Source: Epiperipatus broadwayi (lineage: Eukaryota; Onychophora; Udeonychophora; Euonychophora; Peripatidae). From it: a stretch of 64,000 bases of DNA. The stretch is taken from positions 618,001-682,000 of the forward strand of contig JAQFVV010000274.1 of NCBI GenBank assembly GCA_028023455.1, written 5' to 3'. Below the pieces are notes generated by a model. That model was not told the origin of the DNA and searched no databases. It was given only the letters and a program-made list of their open reading frames with translations. A program made the position numbers and the translations under genes. The first letter of the stretch is position 1. Each line of letters opens with the position of its first letter. Positions 25,600 to 35,578 of this stretch are shown here, piece after piece.

Positions 25600-28500
25600 A
25601 TTATTTTGTATTTTATTTTATTTTCTTAATTATATTTTCTTATATACTTTATATAGCACTTAAAACTTTTGTAAAATATGTCATCATATTAAGTTACATA
25701 AAATTTAACTATATTTATTTTTGTGTACTTAAGTAATATGATGTGGGTCTTTATAATATCCGAAAATCCGACATGCGGCTGAAATAGGCTAAAAATTCAC
25801 ATAACATTTAGCTACTTTAGTTGCCGCTTGCTGTCTATTTACTACTTAGACACACACATATATATATAACATAGCGTAATGATGTTTTTATTGCATATGA
25901 GACAGTCTTTGCCTTAAACGTGTGAATTAAATATTACTAGTTTAAACGTAATTTAAAACTTCACACTATGTCGTAGAACTACATAAGATTGCTGTGATAT
26001 ACATGAGGCATGGGAAATATTCTAGCCTTACCAAGTCCTCTACCAGACCCGATGAGGTTAATCAAAAAGATTGATTATTACGATGGCGGCGTACAGATCT
26101 TAAAACCTGTAAATAAAATACATTAGTTTACATGATCGATATCCATATCTTTAAATTGAAATAAATCATTTAAATTATTTTATAAACTATTGATTTATAA
26201 AAATACATAGGGTCTCTTCACAGTAGATGTGTTTTATTAATACTTTGATTCTTAAGCAAATCTAGGCAATATTATTCTTATCAGGTCCCACATTATGTCA
26301 ATATTAACTCCTGGTAATCCTAGAAGGGGAATTTTGCTATTTACATAAATTTTAGCATAACGTATGTAGAATAATTTATAATCGTTTTCTCTCCCACGAA
26401 ATGTATATTAACTAACTAGTTAGTAAACAACTGGAAATTTTAAATACGTAGTTAAAAAATGCTAACGCACGTTTGACTCAAACACGAATATTAAATTGAT
26501 AAATAACACAAATCCATTTTATTATTTGATTTTAAACAAACAAATAATACACATGTCAAAAATTATCTTATGAATCGTAATTGCTAAATGATAAACTTAC
26601 TTTTAGTAATTTGATTCGTTATTACTAGCCTTTCTGTATATATATACACCCACATATATATTTAAAAATTTCAATTTTGGTTTGCTTATGCCTATCCCAC
26701 ATTGCTTGCACAATGCTGTTAAATCCTGGTGATAACGAGGCAAATGTCCGAAGTGGTGGTGGGGTTATAATCGTACAAAACAATTACAATATTTATAAAA
26801 TAATTGAGTTTAATCCACACGCATACATATATATATATATGAGCGAACGAAATATTTGAGCAATGACAAATTACAGCCTGGATTAACCAAGTATTTTTTA
26901 TTTATTTGACAACATCTATCAAAAGACTATTGTAATAATAAATATGTTTTTAGAAAATTATTTAATACACATACACGCGCGCGCACACGCACTATATTTA
27001 CTTCCAATTAAGTGTGAAATAATTCGTAATTTTTTTCTGAATTAGATATTATTGTTATTGCTAGTTTTATGTTTTATCATTTTTTAAATCTTTGTTCTGA
27101 TTTGGTGTAGTCGTAGAGTGGTCGACTCAATAACTGAAGGTCGACGGTTCACGACTATCCTGTTACTTCCGGTGCTTAAACTATTTATGAATTTCAGAGC
27201 AATAAACCATTCGATTATTTTTTTATTCCAATCCTCCCAAAATTTCTTGCACGTTTAAAATTTTTATTATTTTTTTATTTATTAATTTACGACTTTTTTT
27301 CTTATAAACTCTATTTAGTAAAGAATATTATTAAATGATCCCGTATGTAAGGGATATTGAGTTGTTTATCCTAAGATAAGTAATTTGAGAACTTGTTATT
27401 CTGAAATATGAGAAGAAGTTTAAAGATCCGAAATTTGAGAAGTTATTCTATAATATCAGGAAAATGTGTAAAATAGAATATGATATAAATATTTATAAAC
27501 TTTTTTTGTTTACATTTGGAAAATATAAAAAAGGGGACACATATGACAGATTTTTGATCTTAAAAGTAACAGAATAATTTTTTCACAATGAAATTGTTTG
27601 TTTTTTGTCTTGTAAGTAGAGTAGAAATTAGAATTTTTTAATTTGTGTGCAAGTTTTTAAAGTATACATCTCTGATAAATTTATTGTCTAGATTATTTAA
27701 ATAGTAGGAATGGTTAATTTATATATGTGAAATAAAAATAAAACAAAAATAACAAGGGGAAACAAGTAAAATTATTTGTACAATATTCTAAAACGAATAA
27801 ACTTTTCTGTATTTACCAACGTTTGAGTTGGCAGATGATTACGTTTATGTTTTTATATATTATAAATACTTTTAATTAAAGTTTTATTTTAGATTTATAT
27901 ATCTATTCATATACCTATTCTTTTAATTATTTAGATTCTCTGTTTAGTCTACTGTGCATCAGGTATGTTTTACGTATATATTATAATTTACGTTAACTTC
28001 TGAAAACAACTGTATAGAATATTAATATGTAAATATTAATATTAATATGTATAGATATGGAACTTTTTCCCGATTGACAGGCTAATGTTAGTTTCCTAAA
28101 CATCGGATATATTTATACGTTTTAATATTCTACACATCCTAGAAACTACTGTAAATTGTAATATTTATTTTGCCCAAGAAAACGTTTTAATATATATATA
28201 TATATGGTTTTATAGCATATGTAAATGTTTGCTTATAGTTTCTATCAAACTATTATTATTCTAGCTAGAAAATGTTTTATATAATTTAATAATCTGGGGG
28301 TGGGGTTGCGAAAAAATATGGAAAAAGTCTTGTAATTATCGCTCATAACTTCTATTAAATATTTTTTCCTGTTAATCAAAGCTAAACTTTTTTGAACATT
28401 AATATATTTTAAAAAAATCATTTAAAAAACATTCTTTCTTGCAAACCTTGTTTTTTGTTATATATTTTATCTTTCAACACTCCTTTATTCTTTCTTTGAC
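25600..28500. other. AT-rich spacer with minor features
   Basis: No supported gene. There are CA/CG dinucleotide runs near 26970 and (TA)n near 26828 and 28192. A small moderately GC block at 26030-26110 and another at 26690-26770 are unexplained. Confidence 0.35.
27103..27200 (+). repeat. possible tRNA-derived SINE (Met/Ile-like head)
   Basis: GGTGTAGTCGTAGAGTGG resembles a polymerase III box A and GTCGACGGTTCACGACT an imperfect box B, with AATAACTGAAGGTC in between resembling the anticodon arm of elongator tRNA-Met. The tail is short and AT-rich. The box B is mutated and target duplications are not obvious. Confidence 0.4.
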
Positions 28501-28534
28501 AAGAAAAAAATATTGATTACATTTTTTCCCCCCA

Positions 28535-28626
28535 TGTGTCATAGCATCAGCCGGGAAGCGAACCCGCTAACCCGGGACAACTGCTTGTAAAGCTGCTGTC
28601 GCTGACCTCTCGAACACCAATGCTTG
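28535..28626 (-). repeat. tRNA-like SINE, copy 2
   Basis: Minus strand: GCATTGGTGTTCGAGAGGTC…GCTTTACAAGC…GGGTTCGCTTCCCGG…CTGATGC, then TATGACACATG. The T arm carries an 8-bp insertion (TTAGCGGG) relative to the tRNA-Gly-like copy at 23662. Flanking direct repeats AAATATTGATTACATTT (28506-28522 and 28630-28646) mark target-primed insertion. Confidence 0.82.
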
Positions 28627-28739
28627 AGAAAATATTGATTACATTTCTTTACATTTTTTCATTTGTCCACATATAACATTCAATGTTAAATATAATTTTA
28701 AAAAATCAACAAAATCTTGAATTTATTACGCCCCCGAAG

Positions 28740-28794
28740 TCAGTTATTATATGTACAAGGCCAGAAACTACACGTGGTTCACAGCAATTATGAT
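28740..28794 (+). CDS. candidate host exon 1
   Basis: An open segment reads YYMYKARNYTWFTAIM and ends at a strong donor, GAT|GTAAGT (28794/28795). An ATG at 28751 could be the start codon, or an acceptor AG at 28738-28739 or 28742-28743 could open an internal exon. Its codon-2 phase is completed exactly by the candidate exon at 29449. The joined peptide has a short hydrophobic run (WFTAIMIWYL), perhaps a signal or membrane segment. I recognise no family. Confidence 0.3.
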
Positions 28795-29207
28795 GTAAGT
28801 TCTTGAATTTTTAAATAAAGAAATTAAATCATGTTATAATTTTAAAGATTGAGAGAGAATTGAAAAGATTTCTATGTGTCTTTCGAATTCAACAACTTTT
28901 TTATCCCTTTCTCTTATTATTCCTACTTTATATCTAAATGCATTCGGTCATATTCTTGGATTGTTATTGTAAAGAACTATGCATTTATACATCATATTGC
29001 TTATAGAACAAAAATACTGGCATGTATGTGTTAAAAAAATCCTTTATAAAAATTTTCAAAGAGCTAATGAATAGTATTTCTGTAGAGTAATTTTCACTAC
29101 GCCACTCTCACGCAAGGTAGGGACTGATTTCTATCTGCTTTTAACTTCTTGTGAAGGGATGTAATCATAAACATATAATCAAGGACATATTAAAAAGTTC
29201 TATGATC

Positions 29208-29251
29208 GCCAACATGAACATTTGATGCTGAAGCAGCACTCATCAGTTGGC
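29208..29251 (-). ncRNA. hammerhead-like motif, copy G (diverged)
   Basis: Minus strand: stem I GCCAA/TTGGC (5 bp), core CTGATGA intact, stem II GTGCT-GCTTC-AGCAT, then CAA in place of GAA, stem III ATG-TT-CAT and G in place of the cleavage-site H17. It is probably inactive, but the stem I and stem III changes relative to other copies are paired changes. A remnant of one foldback arm surrounds it (about 29195-29290). Confidence 0.6.
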
Positions 29252-29448
29252 CCAGATTCCATCTCTTACACATATCTTTATCATTGTTCAATATATATAT
29301 ATGGTAAATTATTACAGTTTTTTTATAAGTGTCAAAAGTACTTTCCTCACAACTTTGACACAAATTACTTAATGAAAGTATGTTAATAATTTTTAAACAT
29401 ATTTTTAAAGAGGTATTTAATATCTATATTTTTATTTCTTAAATATAG

Positions 29449-29498
29449 CTGGTATCTTAGTCCTGATTTTATCAAAGACTGGGACAAGAAAGAAAATC
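29449..29498 (+). CDS. candidate host exon 2
   Basis: Bounded by a good acceptor (TTTTTATTTCTTAAATATAG, AG at 29447-29448) and a strong donor (C|GTGAGT at 29498/29499). The 50-nt exon reads WYLSPDFIKDWDKKEN in the single frame that continues the candidate exon at 28740-28794. Agreement of two splice sites, phase and protein-like composition is the support. No later exon was found in the window. Confidence 0.35.
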
Positions 29499-29742
29499 GT
29501 GAGTTTGTGTTTACGATTTCTTTTTTGCAAAGATTACAGTAACCTGTATATATTTGAATGTCTTCTGGAAATCAAAAAACTTGGGCTCAAGTGACCAGTG
29601 TCTAAATTTGAGGCATAGTTATTTATTTTTCAAGTTAAGTGTGGATTTTTCATGGTAATGTGTGATTGCGTAAAATAACGATTACATTAACCAACAAAAC
29701 ATCACATGATCACCATTTCTTATGCGTACACAAGCATCTGTT

Positions 29743-29910
29743 GCAGTGCCCTCAGATCCAAAGTTTCTCACTGATGAAATCCATAAGTTAGAAACTAGTC
29801 TGGGGATATTGGATGAGTAGGTACTAGATAGGGATTTTATACTCAAATGTTCTTGCATCCATTGATTACTCTGGCTTGCACTGAGTGGAACTACAGAATG
29901 GAGAGTTTGC
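29743..29910. mobile_element. MITE 'GGCAAAACTCTCC', copy 2 (right half)
   Basis: Matches the interior and right arm of copy 1 (…AGATAGGGATTTTAT…CATTGATTACTCTGGCTTGC…GGAGAGTTTGC). The left arm is missing. Confidence 0.7.
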
Positions 29911-30459
29911 TATTGTTAGAATAGACTTTCCAATAGTGATATTTATTTTTTTGGAAGGGAATAAATAAGATTCTATATTTCAAATAAGTCTTTGAGGAAT
30001 TTCAAATAACCAGCAATTGGAGATGGTTTATCTGTTCGTGTGATTTTAAAACATATCTCAAGGTAAGGGAATAATCTATCACATGCTAAGATGGTGTTAA
30101 GTGATTTTTGGATTCTAAATAAGTTTACTGAATGCAGCCTAAGGCCATTATATGATAATGAACATTGAAGCATTTTGATTGCGATTACCACAATTTTCTT
30201 ACCCCAGAGAAGTTTTGTAAGATATATATGGATAAAGTTAATATATTTCTTAGTAAACTTTATTATACGATTGTAATTGTCACAATTATCATATTATACA
30301 ATGAGACCTTCACATTTAGAGATAGGCTTTTGATAATGAATTGATTATGTTCCTATTTTATTAGTAACGTTATTTTGCATGTTTGTTCTCATTTGTCTAT
30401 GTCTCCAACCTTTCATCCATATTTTATCCTCATTGTCAAGGACACCTCCCATAATATAT
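29911..30459. other. AT-rich spacer
   Basis: No gene recognised. The minus-strand ORFs at 29973-30191 and 30345-30578 have no family resemblance that I can see; the latter runs into the adjacent MITE. Confidence 0.3.
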
Positions 30460-30725
30460 ATTAGAATAAAACTACAAAAAAAATTTAAAATGCCTATATA
30501 AAATTGAAGATTAATATCATGTGCTATAGCCAGTTTGTTATTCAAGATGGCGGAATATGCCGTAAACTGACATAACAAAGGATATTAAGCTTTAATTAAT
30601 ATCATGTGCTATAGCCAGCTTGTTATTCAAGATGGCGGAATATGCCATAAACTGACTATAGCAAAGGATATTAAGCTTTAATTTTTTATAGGCATTTAAA
30701 ATTTTTTTTATAGTTTTATTCTAAT
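30460..30725. mobile_element. MITE with internal 85-bp tandem repeat
   Basis: Termini ATTAGAATAAAACTA…AAATTTAAAATGCCTATA are inverted at the right end (…ATAGTTTTATTCTAAT), about 45 bp of TIR. The interior is two tandem units of 85 bp (30511-30595, 30596-30682) with ATCATGTGCTATAGCCAG and TTCAAGATGGCGGAATATGCC. No ORF and no obvious target duplication. Confidence 0.75.
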
Positions 30726-30779
30726 GGATTTTTTTAATTATACTTATATTATTTGATATTATATATATAACTGTTTAAA

Positions 30780-31635
30780 AATAATAAATTTAAAACAAAA
30801 TTGAAATAAACAACTCACTATAAAAAATTATTTAATATATCAATCCAGCTTTCATCCTTAATGGAATCTTTTCAAGATATTTCGTTTTACACAATCACGT
30901 GACCAATTACCATACAGAAATTCCCGCCAATGGTCATTATTTACATTACATTACAATAAATATAATTATTAAAATATATACATTAAATATATATATGTAC
31001 ATAAAAATAATAAAATCGATTGCAGTTCTCCCCACATAATATATATATACAAATAATCTAAAAAAACAATAATAATAATTCCTTCCTTTTATTTTTAAAA
31101 TTATAAATTTAAAATTTCCAATAGTCTAACAATACCCATTCCCCCCATACTTGTGCTAGACCTTTATTCATGTTTACACATTTTTTTAAATTTTCTTTAC
31201 TATACAAAGATTCATAATATTTTCTTTTATTGCAAATTTAATATACTTTATTACCTGAATATTTTTTTTACAATTCATTTTATGTCCAATATCCAAAAAT
31301 GTATATATGGCCTTGATCTTATATCTTTTCTATTAATTGCCCTATCATGCTCCATACCTCTTTCCTAGGATCCTATCTTAATATCATCTGGTAACTTTTC
31401 TATTATCAATGTCTTATATAACTGCTCTGAATATGGAACCTAAACCCATTTCCTATTTGTATACTCATGCCTTATACTATCTTTTGTATTATTATTTCTG
31501 AAAATCTTTTATTTTCCATCCTATACTAACATAATCATTCTCATCTTCCAATTTCTGTTCAAATGATTTTTTTATATTCAATGTTAACCTATCATTTTTT
31601 AATTTAAATTCTTTCAAATGTGCTATTTTTTAAGA
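30780..31635 (-). pseudogene. Penelope-like element, inverted partner arm
   Basis: Read on the minus strand, this arm matches 31735-32710 from ATGATAGGTTAACATT through INRKDI and the 3' tail (GAAATATCTTGAAAAGATTCC…CTGGATTGAT). It lacks about 135 bp that would encode the GIY-YIG core. The deletion endpoints share the pentamer GATAG, consistent with microhomology-mediated loss. Confidence 0.75.
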
Positions 31636-31639
31636 AAAT

Positions 31640-32710
31640 AAATTAATGATGAAATACATATTAAACATTATAGTAAGGATAAAGAAAAAAAAGGTATAAT
31701 TGATCCAAATTCATGTCAGCCATGGTCGCAGAAAATAGCAGCTTTGAAAGTGTTTCAATTAAAAAATGATAGGTTAACATTGGATATAAAGGAAGCATTT
31801 GAACAGAAATTGGAATTTGAAAATGATTATATTAGTATGGGATAGAAAAAAAAATTAAAAAGATTTTCAGAAATAATAATAATAATATAAAAAATTGTGT
31901 AAGGCATGGGTTTACAAATAGAAAGTGAGTTTAGGTTTCATATTCAAAGCATTTATATAAGACATTGATAAAAGAAAAGTTACTGGATGATATTAAGATA
32001 GAATGGAAAAATAGTAAATCTTTAGGGAAATTGATGTGTTATTTGAAAAGGATGGATAATATTAAAAGTAGGGTAGTGTTTGTTTATAAAATTAGTTGTG
32101 ACTTTTGTAGTATGATATATATAAGTCAGATAGGAAAGACTGCTATGGAAAGAGATAAGGAGCATGCTAGAACAATCAACAGAAAGGATATATACATATA
32201 TACATTTTTTGGATACTGGATATAAAATGAATTGTGAAAAAAATATTCAGGTAATGAACTATGTTAAAAATTACAAGGAAAAAAATATTATGAAACTTTG
32301 TATATTCAAGAAAAATTAAAGAAATGTGTAAACATGGCGAAAGGTCCAGCACAATTAAGGAAAAAATGGGCATTATTATATTATTGGAAACATTAAAGTT
32401 ATAATTTTAAAAATAAAAGGAAGAAATTATTATTATTATTCTTTTTTAGAATATATATATAATGGGGAAAAAAATCTGTAATAAGGTTAATCATTTTTAT
32501 GTACGCATATGTATTTTACTGATTATATTTAATGTATGGATATTAATAATTATATTTATTTTAATGTAATGTAAATAATGTCCATTGCAGAGAATTTCTG
32601 TAGGGGAATTAGTCGTGTAAAATGAAATATCTTGAAAAGATTCCATTAAGAAATGAAATCTGGATTGATGTATTAAATAATTTTTTATTTATAGTTTTGT
32701 TTTAAATTGA
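31640..32710 (+). pseudogene. Penelope-like element 3' part with GIY-YIG segment
   Basis: The open stretch 31965-32225 encodes VVFVYKISCDFCSMIYISQI and GKTAMERDKEHARTI. This fits the GIY-YIG endonuclease of Penelope-like retroelements (usual pattern vYKIpC..C...YIGqT.R.l..R..EH), with the YIG motif reading YIS and the following Arg and EH retained. Downstream, in broken frames, CVNMAKGPAQLRKKWALLYY resembles the Penelope C-terminus. The 3' UTR follows to about 32710. The reverse transcriptase part is missing or unrecognisable (upstream DNA 31640-31960 has stops). In intact elements the GIY-YIG domain nicks the target for priming. Together with the inverted arm at 30780-31635 it forms a large head-to-head foldback. 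Confidence 0.78.
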
Positions 32711-33110
32711 GTATTTTTAATTTTATATATAGAAGGCAACATAGTGGACAAATTTTAACACTGAAATTTGATCATTTAAAACATATCTCTATTCACGAAG
32801 AATTTACAAAAATAACATAATAAAAATACTTTTTCATATAAATTACAATTTTTCTATCTTACTTCTTATCTTTTTTTCATATATGTCTTCATCCTTTTAC
32901 ATTTAATTTTTTTATAATCAAATATACCTTTTTTTAAATTTTTTTTAATAGAAAATGCCTTTCATTTATTATAATTACTGACTCTCTAATTACAACCAGA
33001 TTTCTATGACTTTCTATTTATAACTCATTTTCTAATTTTTTTTATGTAAACTTTTTTAAAATTTGGTTGTAATTGTAATTAGAGAGATTGTAATTATTAT
33101 AATTTTTTTT
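32711..33110. other. AT-rich spacer
   Basis: No gene. A short inverted repeat (CTCTAATTACAACC near 32984, GGTTGTAATTGTAATTAGAGAG near 33063) brackets about 100 bp and could be a small foldback. Confidence 0.45.
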
Positions 33111-33111
33111 T

Positions 33112-33209
33112 CTTATGTGTCATAGCATCAGCCAGGAAGCGAACCCGCTAACCCAGGACAACTGCTTATAAAGCAGCTGTCGCTGATCTCTCGACCACCA
33201 ATGCTTGAC
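33112..33209 (-). repeat. tRNA-like SINE, copy 3
   Basis: Minus strand: GCATTGGTGGTCGAGAGATC…GCTGCTTTATAAGCAG…TTAGCGGGTTCGCTTCC…CTGATGC, then TATGACACATAAG. It has the same 8-bp T-arm insertion as copy 2. Flanked by TAATTATTATAATT (33091-33104) and AATTATTATAATT (33211-33223). Confidence 0.82.
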
Positions 33210-33847
33210 AAATTATTATAATTGAAGACAATTTTCCATTAAAAGGTATATGTAAATTTAAAAAAATAATGTAAAAATTTTTGATGTAAGCATATATGAA
33301 AGAAGACAAGAACTAAGGTAGAAAAAATGTAATTTACATGAAAATTATGTTTAATTTATGTTGGAAGTTATTTATAAACAGATATATTTTATAGGACCAG
33401 TCCTTCATAATGTCCATAGAATATGGTTAAAACATTAATAAATTAATAATAAAAACAGGTTCACAAAATTGATTTGAAAAGAAGAAAAGTGTGTTAAATG
33501 ATTTTTTAAAAATATATTGAAATTGATAGACCACATTTCTAAAGAAAATGGTAAAATATTATTGACTTTTAAACATTACTGATAGACATAAACACATATA
33601 AGTAATATCCAGATCAATAAACTATCCAAGGCAACACCTTTATTAATGCATTAATGCAAATTAGGATCATTTTAATTTATATTTCTTATACTTATAAAGA
33701 TTTAAAAACCAGGCACTCTTCACAAACCTGGAGTTTAATTATAAGTATAAGGATTTGAATCCAGATTTTCAAGCATCCTTCAAGTATCCACACTATCTCA
33801 TGCAACTGATACACATGACCACACACATGTAGAAAAAATAAATAATC

Positions 33848-33891
33848 ACCAATATATGTATTTTGTGCTAAACTAGCACTCATCAGTTGGT
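33848..33891 (-). ncRNA. hammerhead-like motif, copy C
   Basis: Minus strand: ACCAA / CTGATGA / GTGCTAGTTTAGCAC / AAA / ATACATAT / A / TTGGT. Stem I is 5 bp, stem II 5 bp, stem III 3 bp with a 2-nt loop, and H17 is A. The core G12 is A, so self-cleavage should be impaired. Confidence 0.72.
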
Positions 33892-34213
33892 CCAGATTAT
33901 CATCTCCCACACACACATATATAATCAGTGCTCAGTTTATATTAAGATGGCAAATCTTCAAACTTTAATGGACAGGTTTCAATCCACTCCAACCTCCACC
34001 TTTTCAGCCATCCATCTCATTGAAAATAATATTGGCAATAATATTGGCATTAGCATGGGATTTGGGTTTTCATCATCAGATTTTCAATGATATGGATGGC
34101 TGAAAAGTTGGAGGTTGGAGTGGATTGAAGCCTGTCCATTAAAGTATGAAGATTTGCTATCTTAATATAAACTGAGCACTGATTATATATATGCATGGGA
34201 GATGATAATCTGG

Positions 34214-34257
34214 ACCAACTGATGAGTGCTGGTTTAGCACAAAATATGTATATTGGT
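34214..34257 (+). ncRNA. hammerhead-like motif, copy D
   Basis: ACCAA (34214-34218), CTGATGA (34219-34225), hairpin GTGCTGGTTTAGCAC (34226-34240), AAA in place of GAA, stem III ATA-TG-TAT, A at 34252, TTGGT (34253-34257). All stems form; G12 is A. Confidence 0.72.
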
Positions 34258-34509
34258 GATTATTTATCTTTTTTACATGTGTGTGGTTATGTGTATCAGA
34301 TGTATGAGATAGTGTGGATAGATGGAGGGTGGTTGAAATCTGGGTTCAAATTCTTATACTTACAATTAAGCTCCAAGTTTGTGAAGAGTGCATGGTTTTC
34401 AAATATTTACACATCAAGCTTGTGTACTGCCCACCCCCTTCTATGTATTTAAATGAATAAGGTCCTATATATGAGGGATCAGAGTGACTTGAGGTCAACA
34501 TGGGCATGG

Positions 34510-34812
34510 CAGTAATATTGGCATCAGCATGGGATTTGGGTTTTCATTATGATGGCTGAAAAGTTGGAGGTTGAAGTGAATTGAAGCCCGTCCATTAAAG
34601 TATGAAGATTTGCTATCTTAATAGAAACTGAGCACTGTTTATATACATGTGTGGGAGATGATAATCTGGACTAACTGATGAGTGTGGTCATGTGTTGGTG
34701 ATTATTTATCTTTTCTATATGTGTGTGGTCATGTGTATCTGTTGTTTGAGATAATGTGGATAGATGGAAGATGCGTGAAAATCTGGGTTAAAATTCTTAT
34801 ACTTATAAAGAT
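34510..34812. repeat. solitary damaged arm of the foldback family
   Basis: Matches the right arm of foldback element 1 from CATGGGATTTGGGTTTTCAT onward. A deletion after CTGATGAGTG removes stem II, the GAA core and stem III of the hammerhead-like motif. It overlaps no gene. Confidence 0.8.
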
Positions 34813-35001
34813 AACCAATCTGATAAATGATCTTAATAAATATGCACTCAAAGTTCACAAAGATATAAAGCAAACTTCATTCAATCCAGATTAAACACAA
34901 CAATGTAACAAAGAATTTCCTCTACCATTCCATTTTTTGTGAACTTTCAGTGGTTATTGGTTGTGCTTTAAATAGTCGATGTATTTATATTTTTTGCTTT
35001 T

Positions 35002-35261
35002 TTAATTCTTTTTTAAATTTTTGCTCATCTTATTGTGCCAATTAAGTATGCTATCAAAGCAATTTTTTAGACAATACTCTTCAAAAACTGATTTGCTTCG
35101 TCATTCCAGCCTAAGTTTAGTATTATTTCATCAATATAATTGAAGGATCGATCTTTTTTTTTTGTAGACTTGAATGAAGATATTGATAAAAAACTGAAAT
35201 TGTGGCCAGTGTTATTGATATCGAATGATTTGTCTTTATTGAGTTTACTAATTTTCTTCTT
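35002..35261 (-). CDS. candidate exon or gene fragment with a frameshift
   Basis: From a potential acceptor (…TATATTATAG, exon from 35261) a 64-codon frame reads KKKISKLNKDKSFDINN … FNYIDEIILNLGWNDEANQF and stops at 35067-35069. A second frame takes over at a run of five T: FEEYCLKNCFDSILNWHNKM, stopping at 35002-35004. One missing T in that run would explain the break, so this looks like one coding segment of about 85 residues with a homopolymer frameshift (mutation or sequencing error). Composition (Asp/Asn/Trp/Cys present, conserved-looking spacing) is better than chance. No family recognised. Confidence 0.4.
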
Positions 35262-35578
35262 CTATAATATATGTATATATTCAGCTGCCAACTGACTACG
35301 AGACCCTGAATACATTAGAATTTTTGCACATCACATATTATAAATATTTGGTTTAGCATAAAAAAGATAAAGCAATGCATCATCGATTATGACATGTAGC
35401 GCTAATGCTGACATCTTTTGTAAACTTCAATTATTAATAAAGACTAGACGATAATATTTATTTTGAATTATATTATAGTTCAATATAAGACTAGATAAGA
35501 ATATTGCATAAGTACTTATAAGCTCAGATTATTGTACAGATAATATATTAAAATACTCCAAGATTAAAATGATAGTTA

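Larger units (their letters stand above)
33700..34405. mobile_element. foldback element 1 carrying two hammerhead-like motifs
   Basis: Two arms of about 330 bp are inverted copies of each other (left arm 33700-34035, right arm 34070-34405) around an AT-rich centre with ATATTGGC repeats. Each arm includes the GGTCCAGATTATCATCTCCCA block, a hammerhead-like motif, and CAACCTCCACCTTTTCAGCC near the centre. The repeated short ORF reading DDNLDQLMSA… is only the translation of this repeat. A further damaged arm lies at 34510-34812. Confidence 0.88.

Noticed and set aside
30840-30930. Hammerhead in the Penelope-like 3' tail around CGAAATATCTTG
   Set aside because: There is no CUGAnGA upstream at suitable spacing in either arm.
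34195-34452. Recurrent short protein beginning DDNLDQLMSAG (33692-33916, 34195-34452, 51612-51815)
   Set aside because: It is the translation of the foldback repeat across the hammerhead-like motif. The frame is conserved only because the repeat is.
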